Shown: positions 43,589 through 54,760 of the stretch, one piece after another | Numbering within the stretch: position 1 is the first letter of the stretch | Layout of the letters: the number at the start of each line of letters is the position of its first letter | Assembly: GCA_021405325.1 (NCBI GenBank) | Contig: QWII01000004.1 | Coordinates: 101,986-165,985, forward strand | Reading direction: 5' to 3' | Origin: Caldilinea sp. CFX5 | Lineage (GTDB): Bacteria; Chloroflexota; Anaerolineae; Caldilineales; Caldilineaceae | Length of the DNA stretch: 64,000 nt | The notes under the pieces: model-generated | The model's database searches: none | What the model saw: only the letters and a program-made list of their open reading frames with translations | Told to the model about the DNA's origin: nothing | Made by a program: the position numbers and the translations under genes

Positions 43589-43906
43589 ATGACACTGAAA
43601 ACAACCGTCTATTTAGACAAAAATGTCACCGAACGAATTCGGCGCTTTATTCCCCAGCGTGGGCTGAGTCAGTTGGTCAATGACTTGTTACAGCAAAAAG
43701 CGGCTGAACTAGAACAAGCGGAAATTGAACGCCAGATGCGCGAAGGCTATTTAGCTGTTCGGGAAGATCGCAAAGCGCTCAACCAAGAATGGCAGGTTAT
43801 TGACGGTGAGGGGTGGCCGGCATCAGCTACCCCACAACAGAACGAAGTGTACTCGACCGTTACTGGGGCGTTGCCACCGTCACCGTTCCCAACACCGCGC
43901 CACTGA
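43589..43906 (+). CDS. Antitoxin-like ribbon-helix-helix/coiled protein, orphan
   Basis: 105 residues; AAGGAGG lies 5 bases before the ATG at 43589, so the longer start at 43523 is rejected. Begins MTLKTTVYLDKNVTERIRRF, a MazE/CopG-like antitoxin start, then a Glu/Gln helix (LLQQKAAELEQAEIERQM). The end of the frame (after GEGWPA) is low in similarity, and a toxin gene that would normally follow is missing: the minus-strand GT39 gene begins to overlap at 43860. The tail QNEVYSTV recalls a MazF N-terminus, possibly a truncated toxin. Convergent overlap of 47 bases with the GT39 gene. Confidence 0.6.
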   Translation: MTLKTTVYLDKNVTERIRRFIPQRGLSQLVNDLLQQKAAELEQAEIERQMREGYLAVREDRKALNQEWQVIDGEGWPASATPQQNEVYSTVTGALPPSPFPTPRH

Positions 43907-46490
43907 CAGCCTGCCCATCGGCTTGGGTCACGGGCAGAAGCGTCTGGCTGCCATCAGCCCCAACCGCATAGAGCGTGACATAGATCGAGTAGCTACCCGG
44001 TTGAGCGTCGGGTGCAATGGGGACGTGATAGCGGTCATAGATGCGATCCCCTGGCGTCCAGAGCGTGGTGGGATAGCGATTGCAACCCGGTTCGCCATCG
44101 CGTTGACCAGCTTTGCGGGTATCGGTGAGGTCGATGACCTGGATCGAAACATCGTAGTCGATGGTCAGCGGCTGCTCTGTCTGCCAGTAAAGTTCGACTT
44201 CCAGCTCGCCACCGGGCTTGACTTCGGCCACATCGATATTGTAGCCGAGCAACTGAATGTGGTTGTCAAAGCGGTAGCCGGTCGGGTTGGGGATCGGTTG
44301 GATGCCGAGCGGTCCATTGCGCGTAAAAGGCGTCATCCGTTGGCTGTTGTAAAAATCGGTGTTTTCCTCATCACGGATGATGCGTGGCGTGTCGCTCTGC
44401 TCGGCGGGCAAGCGCTCTTTGTTGGCATAAATTTCCAGATGGGGTTGGTCATTGGTTGTCACAACGCCCCAGAGATAGTAGGCGTCTTGGAGCTGGCGCC
44501 GTTGCTCATCAACAATCGGTCGATCCACCGGCAGCGGGTAGGGAACCAGCAGATAGTAGTTAGGATCATCGCGCGGACAAAATTCCTCGCCGCGCAGGTA
44601 CCAGTCGGGAACAGAGGAAAAGCGGTCGTTGGTGTCAAAGCGACCCTGTAGCGTGCCTTGAGCATAGAGCGCACCAATGCTTTTCCAGCCATTGCGCAGC
44701 GGAAAGCCAAAGATCGATTCAAAAGCGGGCGTTGTGTAGCTTGTCCAATAACCAGCGGGGCGATTTTCATCCCAGGTGCGCAAGACCTCGACCCGGTTGA
44801 CGACAAAGAGTTGGTAGACATAATTGCCGAAGATCAGCACCAACAACGCCATCGCCGGGGCCAGCAGCCAGCGGGTTGACCAGCTACCCCACACGTTCGC
44901 CAGCGCCGTCCACAACTGCCCGACGACCATGCCGGTGACGATAGCCCACGGAATAAAAAAGATGTAGACATGGGTACCCGGCTTCACCACAAAAAAGATG
45001 ACGCCCAGCAACGGTGCGCTAAACCAGAGCCACGCCGTGCGTTCCTGTTGTGGCACACGGGGGGCGACCCAAACCGTGGCAAAGAGTACCACCCACAACC
45101 AAAGCGCCAGCCGCCCCGGCAACTCAAAAAAGGCGGTGGAATCGACCAACAGCGCCGTCATCACCACGACCAGCAAAAGCGTCAAGAAAATTGCCAACGC
45201 TTTCGGGGCAAAGCGCCAGTAGGCACGCACTAATCCCGCCAGCGTCAAGGCGACCAACACCCAGAAATAGTAGCTGCTGCTGTAGAGCGTTGAGCGGCCG
45301 GCGACAATCGCCAACCCTTCCGGCATACTGCGCCCGGCCAGCCGATAGCCAAAGATGTAGGCGAAGGTGTCGCGAAAAAATTCAGGATCGAGAACAAACG
45401 GCACGTAGAAGGCGACCAGAATTGCGCCGCCAACCACCAGCGGCAGCGCCAGTTGTCGCGCCACCAGCCCACTCTTCGCCCGCCAATCGCCTTCTTGCTG
45501 TCGCCAATAGCAGACTAGCAGCCAGAACGCCGGCACAACGGCGATCACCGCTTCGTAGTGGGCGAGCAAGCCGGTCGCCAGCACCAACGCCGCCACCAGG
45601 AAGTAGCGCCCGCTGGGACGCCGATCCAGCGCATGTTGGACAGCTAGTACAGTCAGCACTACCAGCAAGAAGATCAGGCTCTGGTATTGCAACATGCGCC
45701 CAAAGGCCATCAAGTAGCCATCCACCATCACCATCGCCGCCGCCCACCAGCCGGCCACCGGGCCAAACCAGCGGCGCGCCAACAAGTAGGTCGCCAGGAC
45801 GCCCGTCCAACTGGCAAGGGCAAAGGGTAGATGAGCGGCAAACTCGGTCAGCCGGCCGGTCAGCACATAGAGTGCCACCGCCGGCAGAATTTCGCCTGGC
45901 CCCTTTTTGTGGACAAAGAGCGCCCGCTCCCAGCCCTGGATCACATCGACAGCACGCAGCGCCACGGCGGCTTCGTCGCCATGTAGTTCGGCGTAGCCCA
46001 GATTGGTGAAACGCAAGAAGGCTGCGCCGGCCAGCAATGCCAACAGTGCCAGGGTTGACCAAGTAAACCACTGCCGTCGCTCGCCTGTTGATGCCGCTAC
46101 CGATGGCCCACTTCGCACCCCAACAAGCAGCAGAAACAGCAGAATGATTCCATGAAACGTGAGCGCGACCTGCAGAAAGGTTAAACCACCAGGCAAATAA
46201 CTCAACCCCAAGAGGGTCAACACCAGAACGCCATAGCCCAGACCGACGCTATAGACCAACCGTTCACCAAAGCTGGGTGTCTCGGCGCGATTGCCAAGTA
46301 ATAACTCGGCCAAGAGCGCGCCTGGCAGTAACGCCGCCAACCCCAGCGCGGCCCAACTTTGCAGCGGATCAGGCGTCGGCAAGAGGAGGAATAGATCACA
46401 AAGCAGCAGCGCGGCCGGTGTAAAGGCGAGGGCGATCCATGTTTGCCGCGGCATCGTCGCCAAGCGCACGGCGAAAGAGTTTTTTGCCAT
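43860..46490 (-). CDS. GT39-family membrane glycosyltransferase with C-terminal beta domain
   Basis: About 876 residues from the ATG at 46490, preceded by AAGGGA. About a dozen transmembrane helices; the GT39/PMT-like loop YAELHGDEAAVALRAVDVIQ (about 170) supplies the acidic residues of GT-C enzymes. A C-terminal soluble domain (about 730-876) has GGELEVELYWQTEQPL and PGSYSIYVTLYAVG beta strands. Transfers sugars from polyprenyl phosphate to acceptors outside the membrane. Starts 8 bases after the radical SAM gene stop. Confidence 0.85.
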   Translation of the reverse strand: MAKNSFAVRLATMPRQTWIALAFTPAALLLCDLFLLLPTPDPLQSWAALGLAALLPGALLAELLLGNRAETPSFGERLVYSVGLGYGVLVLTLLGLSYLPGGLTFLQVALTFHGIILLFLLLVGVRSGPSVAASTGERRQWFTWSTLALLALLAGAAFLRFTNLGYAELHGDEAAVALRAVDVIQGWERALFVHKKGPGEILPAVALYVLTGRLTEFAAHLPFALASWTGVLATYLLARRWFGPVAGWWAAAMVMVDGYLMAFGRMLQYQSLIFLLVVLTVLAVQHALDRRPSGRYFLVAALVLATGLLAHYEAVIAVVPAFWLLVCYWRQQEGDWRAKSGLVARQLALPLVVGGAILVAFYVPFVLDPEFFRDTFAYIFGYRLAGRSMPEGLAIVAGRSTLYSSSYYFWVLVALTLAGLVRAYWRFAPKALAIFLTLLLVVVMTALLVDSTAFFELPGRLALWLWVVLFATVWVAPRVPQQERTAWLWFSAPLLGVIFFVVKPGTHVYIFFIPWAIVTGMVVGQLWTALANVWGSWSTRWLLAPAMALLVLIFGNYVYQLFVVNRVEVLRTWDENRPAGYWTSYTTPAFESIFGFPLRNGWKSIGALYAQGTLQGRFDTNDRFSSVPDWYLRGEEFCPRDDPNYYLLVPYPLPVDRPIVDEQRRQLQDAYYLWGVVTTNDQPHLEIYANKERLPAEQSDTPRIIRDEENTDFYNSQRMTPFTRNGPLGIQPIPNPTGYRFDNHIQLLGYNIDVAEVKPGGELEVELYWQTEQPLTIDYDVSIQVIDLTDTRKAGQRDGEPGCNRYPTTLWTPGDRIYDRYHVPIAPDAQPGSYSIYVTLYAVGADGSQTLLPVTQADGQAVSGAVLGTVTVATPQ

Positions 46491-46498
46491 TACATCCC

Positions 46499-47581
46499 TT
46501 ATTGATCCAGCGCCACATCCAGCACAACTTTGGCGACGGTCGGCGGGTGGAGGAGCATGTTGGCGTAGTTGGCATTGGCCATGGGGCAGGCGCACTCTTT
46601 GCGTTTGATGCTGCCGCGGAGTTCTTTCATGGCCTGACTGCGCCAGAGCGGGGTGATGTCATAGTTGTGGTCGCGCAGGTTGCCCACCGCCTCGGCGCGA
46701 ATACAGCAGCTCCACAGGTCGCCATTGGGGGCAATGTGGGCGCTGGCCCAGCCGGCATAACAGGGGATCACCTGGTCGCGCTCGTGGAGGACGCGTTTGG
46801 CAAGCTGGTAATATTGAGCGCGGAAGGCTTGGGTAAAGCGGGCGATGCCTTTGGCCGGCGCTTGTTTGGCTTGCTGGCTGAGGAAATCGGCAATCGGGTC
46901 GTAATCAGCCGGGCGCGGGGTAATGCCCCAGCCGACGGTGTCGAGTTCGACCCGCTCTTCGGCCACCTCGGTGATATAGCTGTCCGGTTCTAAAAATTTC
47001 AGCCCGGCTTGAATCTCTTGAAAGCGGTGGACATTAAAGCGGCTGATGACGGTGTGGATGGTCAGTACCAAGTTCTTGTGCGTTTTCTGCAATTCCTTGA
47101 GCCGCTTCCACGTTTCCATGGACAGCTTCCAATTACCCTCGACGCCGCGAATGTCATCATGCTCGTCGCCGATGCCATCCAGACTGAGATTGATGCCGAT
47201 ACTGCTGGTGGGGCATTCGCGACACATGCGTTCGGTCATCGTCAGCACGCGTTCGGTCAACATGCCGTTGGTGGGGATGGTGATCACTTCCGGCTTGCAA
47301 TGGGTATAGGCGCTGATGACCAGATCATCCAGATCGTTGCGCAAAAATGGCTCACCGCCGGTAAAGGTCATATAAAAGGGCGACTGGCCCAGGCTGGCAA
47401 AAACCTTGTCCCACTCGGCCACGGTCAAATCATCATTCGGTTTGCGCCAGACATCGCAGGTGCGACATTTGCTGTTGCACCGAAAGCTGATGCTGATGAC
47501 AATGGAAAAGGGTTTGATCGCCGGCCAGCCAAAGGTGCGGAAAGACCAGTAGAGTGGTAGTTTGGGTATGAGTCCGAGCAT
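46499..47581 (-). CDS. Radical SAM/SPASM-like protein
   Basis: 360 residues. Radical SAM cluster [11 protein letters not shown] (Cys-x3-Cys-x2-Cys, about 35-42), then FTGGEPFLR and [10 protein letters not shown]-terminal Cys-rich region: [22 protein letters not shown] and KECACP, a SPASM-type auxiliary cluster. SPASM enzymes modify peptides or carry out dehydrogenations. Upstream of GT39 in a probable operon. Confidence 0.88.
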   Translation of the reverse strand: MLGLIPKLPLYWSFRTFGWPAIKPFSIVISISFRCNSKCRTCDVWRKPNDDLTVAEWDKVFASLGQSPFYMTFTGGEPFLRNDLDDLVISAYTHCKPEVITIPTNGMLTERVLTMTERMCRECPTSSIGINLSLDGIGDEHDDIRGVEGNWKLSMETWKRLKELQKTHKNLVLTIHTVISRFNVHRFQEIQAGLKFLEPDSYITEVAEERVELDTVGWGITPRPADYDPIADFLSQQAKQAPAKGIARFTQAFRAQYYQLAKRVLHERDQVIPCYAGWASAHIAPNGDLWSCCIRAEAVGNLRDHNYDITPLWRSQAMKELRGSIKRKECACPMANANYANMLLHPPTVAKVVLDVALDQ

Positions 47582-47587
47582 GATGAA

Positions 47588-47815
47588 TTAACGACGATTC
47601 TCACTGATCAGGTTAGACGCAAAGGAGTCAGGAAGGTATGTTGCTTGCATTGCCTCGCACAATTGTTGTTTTTCCGCTTCCGTTTGTTCACGCCAAACTT
47701 TCGCACCTAGTGTATCCCAAGAACCAGGCGCTCTCACTAACCCGGCAGCAATTAGCTGCTGAATTACTTCGTCTCGGTCAAGTTTGCTTATAGCTTCTAC
47801 GATAGTGTTTTTCAT
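47588..47815 (-). CDS. Small protein of unknown function
   Basis: 75 residues, helical, no hydrophobic segment (DRDEVIQQLIAAGL, KQQLCEAMQATYLPDSF). Located between a toxin-antitoxin pair and the radical SAM gene, in the same orientation. It could be a second antitoxin-like or regulatory peptide; no family recognised. Confidence 0.45.
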   Translation of the reverse strand: MKNTIVEAISKLDRDEVIQQLIAAGLVRAPGSWDTLGAKVWREQTEAEKQQLCEAMQATYLPDSFASNLISENRR

Positions 47816-47828
47816 TTATGCCTCTTGA

Positions 47829-48110
47829 TTAACGCGCTAGCCCCAAAAAAGTATATAAATCGGGCGTTTTGGGGCCAACGTATTGAATTTCTACTACCTC
47901 ATCTTCGTCGGAAATAGACCAAACTATCCGATAATCGCCGCTAATCCAAATCCGGTAATAGGTGGGATGACCTTCCAACTGTTTGCTTTGCGGCGGACGC
48001 GGGTTATCAGGCAAGTTGAGCAAAGCCTCTTTTACAAGGGGTTTTACATGCCCTGGCAATCGCTCAAGTTGCCTGCGAATATCTTTGGGGATAACAACAG
48101 TATAGGCCAT
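47829..48110 (-). CDS. RelE/ParE-family toxin
   Basis: 93 residues: VVIPKDIRRQLERLPGHVK, then YYRIWISGDYRIVWSISDED and VVEIQYVGPKTPDLY, the standard RelE fold with basic residues on the central strands. Its ATG overlaps the stop of the antitoxin gene by one base. Ribosome-dependent mRNA nuclease or gyrase inhibitor family. Confidence 0.82.
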   Translation of the reverse strand: MAYTVVIPKDIRRQLERLPGHVKPLVKEALLNLPDNPRPPQSKQLEGHPTYYRIWISGDYRIVWSISDEDEVVEIQYVGPKTPDLYTFLGLAR

Positions 48111-48397
48111 TATAGATCAGCTAGTGCTTGGGCAAGTTCTTCTTTTGTGCGGTAAATCTCGGGTTTTTCTTCCGGATGTTGTGCCTTATACGCTTCATGC
48201 GCCTGAACTGCTGCCCATAAAGCTTCATCCTCAGCACTGTCATCTTCCATCACCGCTTTGTAGTCAAGAAACTGGACAAATTGCCAGACATCGCGCAACT
48301 GACTACGATTTAGATGAGCGATAGCCTCAGTCACCATTTCAACTGTAACCAATGGCGTTTGTGTTTCTGCCGTTTGGGTAAGTGTTACTTGTGTCAT
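48110..48397 (-). CDS. Antitoxin partner of the RelE-type toxin
   Basis: 96 residues from the ATG at 48397 (the longer frame to 48487 has no ribosome site). N-terminal region rich in Thr/Gln, then helix LRDVWQFVQFLDYKAVM and acidic C-terminal tail ending KEELAQALADL, the usual toxin-binding tail. A good -10 TATAAT lies at 48454-48449 on minus, 52 bases upstream. Type II pair with the next gene. Confidence 0.7.
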   Translation of the reverse strand: MTQVTLTQTAETQTPLVTVEMVTEAIAHLNRSQLRDVWQFVQFLDYKAVMEDDSAEDEALWAAVQAHEAYKAQHPEEKPEIYRTKEELAQALADL

Positions 48398-48483
48398 TGT
48401 GATCTGATCCGTTACTATGCTAAACACCAATCGAGAGTTTCTCACCCTATTATACCCCAAAAGCATAAAAAGACGGATTCCCG

Positions 48484-49443
48484 TCACGGTTGATTGGCGT
48501 CATCCAGGAAGCGTGAATCAACAGCCAGTGCCTTCACTTTCCTAACGATGACTTCGATTAGCGGCATGGCTTCACGAAAGCGTATATAAAGTCTTTCCGG
48601 CGAATAGCTGAATTCCTCGACCATGGCTGCCCGCACGGCTGTATCGGTTTTCCACTGGTACAGTTCCTGCACAAAGGGCGCTTCCACCGGTAGATAGTGT
48701 GCGTAAAAGGCCAACACATCTGGCTTTTTGTAGAGAAAGTGGCCGGTTGCCAGATAACTCTTTGCCGCCACGGCATTGCGCAGCGCCCGCACCGCCTGTT
48801 GCACCCATTGGATCTGACCGCTCTTGACTAATTTGAACGCATCGAAGGAATCGGGGGTTAAGCAGGCATAGAGGCGCGGGCTGAGGCTATCCAAAAATTG
48901 CGCTTTGTATTGCTGTGCTAACGGCGCAAAGATGCGACCTTGCAACTGGCTACGTGCCGCTTGTAAAAAGCCGGTGGGATCATAAAGGACGTTGCTTTGC
49001 AACAGGATCGAATGTTCAAACGAAGGGTGATCAGCCAGGCAGGTCAATTCATAGGCAGCGTAGCGCTGATCGACAAAGCCAAACTCAATATTGGCGGGCA
49101 GCGCTGCTGAGACGCTTGCCATGACTCTGTCATTGAAATCGCCCCAGATGTAATCTTGGCGCGGCAATGGCGGATGAAGATGGACAAAGTCGTCATACAA
49201 CGGCGGCCCCTGATCATTAGCAATGCCCAAGTTCACCAGATAAGCCGCGGGAGAGGTTACATAGACTCTGGTGTCGATATCCGACGTAGGGACTGCTTCA
49301 CCCTTGGCAAAGGAGCCGATTTCCAAGATGCCAACCACCTGCGTCGGCTCCCCGAAGGCAGCCGTCAACGCGTCAACATACTGCTGTAATTTGGTTGGGT
49401 TAGTTTCCAGTTCGGAGTGTTCTGGCGAAAATGTGGATGGCAT
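48484..49443 (-). CDS. Nucleotidyltransferase-domain protein
   Basis: 319 residues from the ATG at 49443. Pol-beta-type nucleotidyltransferase motif GSFAKGEAVPTSDIDTRVY (about 48-66) with GS and DxD. The rest is helical and may carry substrate binding, as in aminoglycoside or tRNA-like transferases; the acceptor cannot be told. It lies between the toxin-antitoxin pair and a B12-binding radical SAM gene, in the same direction. Confidence 0.75.
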   Translation of the reverse strand: MPSTFSPEHSELETNPTKLQQYVDALTAAFGEPTQVVGILEIGSFAKGEAVPTSDIDTRVYVTSPAAYLVNLGIANDQGPPLYDDFVHLHPPLPRQDYIWGDFNDRVMASVSAALPANIEFGFVDQRYAAYELTCLADHPSFEHSILLQSNVLYDPTGFLQAARSQLQGRIFAPLAQQYKAQFLDSLSPRLYACLTPDSFDAFKLVKSGQIQWVQQAVRALRNAVAAKSYLATGHFLYKKPDVLAFYAHYLPVEAPFVQELYQWKTDTAVRAAMVEEFSYSPERLYIRFREAMPLIEVIVRKVKALAVDSRFLDDANQP

Positions 49444-49552
49444 CAGGAAAAAGTTACAACGAATGAAACTGGCCTTCCGAAACGATAAAACAACCCGCTC
49501 CATAGATGGCCGCGGGTTGCACAGAAATCGTTGAGTTGCAGTCGCTTTTGAA

Positions 49553-51025
49553 TTATGCCACCGCTTTCGCCTTCTCCGGCGGTGCATTCGGCGCTTGTTG
49601 ATCCTTTGACCCCAAGAAGAAACGCTTGAACTGGCCGATGGTGCCGGGGATGTTGAGCCAGTTATCCTTCATCATCGCCTTTTCCAGCACCCGTTCGGGG
49701 CGGTACAGATAGAAGCGGCGATAGGCTTCGCGCCACTTTTTGAGGACCAGTTCCGGGTCATATTTGCCGTCATTCATGGTGAAACGGGACTTTTGCTCGT
49801 GGATGGCAAAGTCGGTCCAGTTGTCGGCAAAGACCTGACCGCCTTCCATGATCTGGTCGTACATGACCGTGCCGGGGAAGGGGGCGGCGAGCATAAAGTT
49901 CGCCAGCTTGGGATCAAGTTCCAGCGCCAGTTGGATGGTCTTTTCCATCGTCTCTTCGGTGTCGCCGGGCATCCCGAAGATGAAGAAGCCCATCGTTTGC
50001 AGACCGGCGGCTTTGGCATTCTTAAAGGCGCTGCGCACCTGTTCGAGCGTTTGGCCCTTGCGGATGACGTTGCGCAACATCTGCTCGTCGCCATTTTCGA
50101 CGCCGAAACCGACCCGCTTGCAACCGGCGGCTTTCATCAACTGGAAGAGTTCCAAGTCAGTGTGGTTGACCTTCATGCCATGCACGGTTGTCCACGGCAC
50201 GGTGTTCAGCCCCTCTTCCACCAGGCGGCGACAAAGCTCTTTGGCGCGGGGTAGCTTCAAATTCCAAATATCATCGGTCACGCCGATCTCGGTCGCGCCC
50301 AGGCCGTTGACCAACCACTTCCACTCGGCCACTACACTCTCCACCGAGCGCGCCCGCCAAGTGTCGCCCGTGACGGGTTTGGAGCAGAAGGTGCATTTGT
50401 AGGGACAGCCGCGGCTGGTCAGAATGGTAAAGCTGCGCGCCCCGCGATCCAGCCCATCGGTGAGTGGCTGAAGGTTGGTGTAGCGGTCGATCTTAAAGAG
50501 ATCATGGGCCGGGAAGGGTAGAGCGTCCAGATCGGGGATCATGGGGCTTTCCGGGCTGGCGACGGTTTCATCGCCCTTGCGGAAATGAATGCCCGGCAGC
50601 ACCCCCGGTTTGCGACCGGCGTCCAACGTGTTGACCAGTTCCAGCAGCGCATATTCGGCCTCGCCCTTGAAGACATAATCAACATATTGATCATGCGGCG
50701 GTTGCAACGACTCAAAGGGCATGATCGTCAAATGCGGGCCGCCCAGCACGGTGATCAAGCCGCGCTTCTTGGCAAGCTGCGCCATCTCCCACGCATCGCC
50801 AATCAGTGGCGTGGTGGCGGTGATGCCGATCATGTGGAAGGGCTTGCGATGGGTCTCCGCCAGATCGATATAGTAGTCAACGCCCACATCTTCAATGGCG
50901 GCGTCGTAGATCATGCACTCGTGGCCCCCTTCGCGTAGGACGGCGGCGAGATAGCCGAGGCCAAGCGGGATATGTTTGCGTTCACTCCACACTTTGGCTT
51001 CTGGGCTGGCAAGAATAATACGCAT
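49553..51025 (-). CDS. B12-binding radical SAM protein, paralogue 1
   Basis: 490 residues. N-terminal cobalamin-binding Rossmann fold ([37 protein letters not shown]), then radical SAM cluster [14 protein letters not shown] (about 210-222). C-terminal helical region. Class B enzymes of this type methylate or rearrange unreactive carbons (lipid, hopanoid, pigment or natural-product pathways). Close paralogue of the gene at 51732-53222; shares motifs such as YTNLQP and [13 protein letters not shown]. Confidence 0.88.
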   Translation of the reverse strand: MRIILASPEAKVWSERKHIPLGLGYLAAVLREGGHECMIYDAAIEDVGVDYYIDLAETHRKPFHMIGITATTPLIGDAWEMAQLAKKRGLITVLGGPHLTIMPFESLQPPHDQYVDYVFKGEAEYALLELVNTLDAGRKPGVLPGIHFRKGDETVASPESPMIPDLDALPFPAHDLFKIDRYTNLQPLTDGLDRGARSFTILTSRGCPYKCTFCSKPVTGDTWRARSVESVVAEWKWLVNGLGATEIGVTDDIWNLKLPRAKELCRRLVEEGLNTVPWTTVHGMKVNHTDLELFQLMKAAGCKRVGFGVENGDEQMLRNVIRKGQTLEQVRSAFKNAKAAGLQTMGFFIFGMPGDTEETMEKTIQLALELDPKLANFMLAAPFPGTVMYDQIMEGGQVFADNWTDFAIHEQKSRFTMNDGKYDPELVLKKWREAYRRFYLYRPERVLEKAMMKDNWLNIPGTIGQFKRFFLGSKDQQAPNAPPEKAKAVA

Positions 51026-51048
51026 GGTGTTACATCCTTTAGTACGCG

Positions 51049-51390
51049 TTAGGTGGTTGGGCTGATTACAACAGTCCCGCCGGCAGCTTGATTCTGTTTG
51101 GTATCAAGCCCTAGTTTCTTCACTAATTCGGCATGTGAAATCGTCTTACGTCCTTGCTTTTTTGGCGGCTGGGCTGCGATAGCCGCTTCAACCTCAGCAA
51201 TGGTGAGTACAGGCAAGGTAAGCGCCTCTTGCAAGCTGGCGAGTTCCTTGCCTAACTCGCGGGATGAACCAGCCCGCGGAGTAATCGGCGCTTTACCATA
51301 GGCAATGATACGACCATCATGTTCACAGAAAAGCTCGCGAAATGTATATTGACCATTCGCTTCTTCAAACATTCGATACGTTACGATCAT
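51049..51390 (-). CDS. Small protein, DUF2442-partner-like
   Basis: 113 residues. The start has [20 protein letters not shown]; the C-terminal third has a [20 protein letters not shown] tail that is basic and helix-forming. No family named with confidence. Located 12 bases from the DUF2442 gene, so probably a two-gene module dropped between two radical SAM paralogues. Confidence 0.5.
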   Translation of the reverse strand: MIVTYRMFEEANGQYTFRELFCEHDGRIIAYGKAPITPRAGSSRELGKELASLQEALTLPVLTIAEVEAAIAAQPPKKQGRKTISHAELVKKLGLDTKQNQAAGGTVVISPTT

Positions 51391-51402
51391 ATCAATCTCT
51401 GA

Positions 51403-51699
51403 CTACACTGCAACCAGGAGTCCTGCGGTTGGCGCTGGCAATCTATCCATTTTTTCAGCAAGCTTCAGCAATGGGTTGATTGCCAAGTCTTCATCAATCA
51501 ACGGCCAGTGAAGACCGTAACCGGATGGCGATATTTGAATGAAGGCGCGCTCCTGTTGCGTTGCATGACGTAGTTTCCGCGAGCATTGCTGCCAACTAAC
51601 ACGATACAACTGGTCATCAACATCAAGATAGAGATAGCATTCATCAAGTTGCCGAATAGCAACCTCGTGAATTTTCGTCTTATTCACTCTTACCGCCAC
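51403..51699 (-). CDS. DUF2442-domain small protein
   Basis: 98 residues. DUF2442-like hallmark ISPSGYGLHWPLIDEDLAI (about 57-75) and an N-terminal beta pattern (YLYLDVDDQLYRVSWQQCSR). Family members often pair with DUF4160/toxin-like genes. Upstream of the 113-residue gene. Confidence 0.7.
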   Translation of the reverse strand: MAVRVNKTKIHEVAIRQLDECYLYLDVDDQLYRVSWQQCSRKLRHATQQERAFIQISPSGYGLHWPLIDEDLAINPLLKLAEKMDRLPAPTAGLLVAV

Positions 51700-51731
51700 C
51701 CTCTGGTAAAAAGCACGGTTGGCATAAAAGA

Positions 51732-53222
<1,491 letters not shown>

Positions 53223-53572
53223 AAAATCCTCCAAGATGAGCCAAAATAAGCCTGCGCGCTGTTGCGTATCAATCTGAGTTCACAGTGTGACAGTAATTCA
53301 GTGGACAGTCGTTCAGTAAGACTGTTGCACTGTTCTACTGGCTTACTCTCTAACTGTACCTAGTATGGCAGTCGCCAGTAATAGCGCGCATTGTACCATA
53401 AGCGCATGGCAAGCCCAAATTTTTATGAAGGATTTTATAAAAATCAAGCAAGAGAAAACGAAGTTGGAATCGAATCAAACACAAAGACACGAAGTTCACG
53501 AAGGTTCGCAAAGAATTTCTTCGTGAACTTCGTGTCTTTGTGGTGAGAATTGTTGGTTATTGTTCGGGTTAT
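53223..53572. other. Intergenic region
   Basis: 350 bases between the radical SAM gene start and the aldo/keto reductase stop. It contains the palindrome 53480-53542; nothing else recognised apart from short direct repeats of GACAGT/TTCAGT type around 53285-53320. Confidence 0.5.
53480..53542. repeat. Palindrome with 24-base perfect arms (family A)
   Basis: Arms 53480-53503 and 53519-53542 with a 15-base loop. Shares GACACGAAGTTCACGAAG with the palindrome at 24881-24944. Confidence 0.88.
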
Positions 53573-54544
53573 TCACCCGTGTGCGCCGAGCAAGGCGAGC
53601 GCAGTGGCGGGCAAGGCAATGGCGGTGGACCCTACACTATCTTGCAGGTGCGCCAGTGTGCGACAGCCGATCACTGGAATGGTCGGCACCGGTTGGCAAA
53701 GGAGATAGGCCAACGCAATCTGGGCTGGCGACGATTGGTATTCCTGGGCTAATTGGCGGACGACTGCTGCCCGTTGCTCGTTCGCAGCATTCCCGTAGGC
53801 TTGGCGGTCACGGTCGCTCAGGCCAGCTATGCCTTGCGTTGCTACCTTGCTGAAAAAGCCGCGTGCTTGTGATGTATAAGGAATGATGGCCCAGCCGCTT
53901 TGTTGATGAAAGGCAAACATGGCCTCATCCATCGCTGCCAATCCTGGCATTCCAAAAGCGGCCGGGTTAGGTTGCGCCAGACTCCACATCGGCTGGTTGG
54001 CGACAAAGCCGTGACAGCCGTGGGCGTTGGCGTAATCAAACGCTGCTTTCATGCGCGCCGTACTCCAGTTGGAACAACCAAAAGCCCGAATCTTGCCGGC
54101 TTTGACTTGGGCGTCCAACGCGTCAATGATCACGCCCACGGGTCGGGTCGGGTCGTCACGGTGGAGCCAGTAGAGGTCGATGTAGTCGGTTTGCAGGTGT
54201 TGCAAACTTTCGTTGAGATCCTGCACAATGTCTGCTGGCGCAAGGCGCGAAATGTGCATGGTTGCCAGATCGGGATGTGCGCCCTTGGTGCCGATGATAA
54301 TTTGGTGGCGATTGTTGCGCGCCTTCATCCACGCGCCGATGGTCTTCTCGCTGATGCTCTTGGGCAACGTCGGTATCCAGTTGGCGTAGACATGGGCGGT
54401 GTCGAGAAAATTACCACCCTGCTCGACAAAGGCGTCCATCAAGGCAAAGGCGTCAGCTTGGGGAATGGTCGCGCCAAAGTTGCTGGTGCCGAGACAAATC
54501 GACGAGGCGGTTAGGTTGGTGTTAGGAAGGGTTATATATCGCAT
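53573..54544 (-). CDS. Aldo/keto reductase
   Basis: 323 residues. NADPH-dependent TIM barrel with the catalytic tetrad in order: Asp and Tyr in NFLDTAHVYANW (about 52-57), Lys in IIIGTKGAHPD (about 90), His in DLYWLHRDDP (about 127). Coenzyme-binding end QVKAGKIRAFGCSNW. Reduces aldehydes and ketones; substrate unknown. Followed by palindromic and intergenic DNA, no operon partner. Confidence 0.9.
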   Translation of the reverse strand: MRYITLPNTNLTASSICLGTSNFGATIPQADAFALMDAFVEQGGNFLDTAHVYANWIPTLPKSISEKTIGAWMKARNNRHQIIIGTKGAHPDLATMHISRLAPADIVQDLNESLQHLQTDYIDLYWLHRDDPTRPVGVIIDALDAQVKAGKIRAFGCSNWSTARMKAAFDYANAHGCHGFVANQPMWSLAQPNPAAFGMPGLAAMDEAMFAFHQQSGWAIIPYTSQARGFFSKVATQGIAGLSDRDRQAYGNAANEQRAAVVRQLAQEYQSSPAQIALAYLLCQPVPTIPVIGCRTLAHLQDSVGSTAIALPATALALLGAHG

Positions 54545-54592
54545 AATTGTTTGGATAGAAGAGCGTTTGAATAGGTTGGCGTGTTTCCCCCA

Positions 54593-54666
54593 ATATCACC
54601 GCGAATCATAGGATTAGCAAATTTTTCCCTGATGTGATTCGCTAATCCTATGATTCGCGGTGATAT
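54593..54666. repeat. Palindrome with 26-base perfect arms (family C)
   Basis: Arms 54593-54618 and 54641-54666 around a 22-base loop. The arm sequence (ATATCACCGCGAATCATAGG core) recurs at 58205-58275. Confidence 0.9.
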
Positions 54667-54760
54667 GATTGGGCTGCACCAACCACTAAAATCGATGCGC
54701 CGGAACTTGGGACGCGGAGCGTCCAGCCGGGATTACGACGCCGAGCGTCGTAACCAGCAG

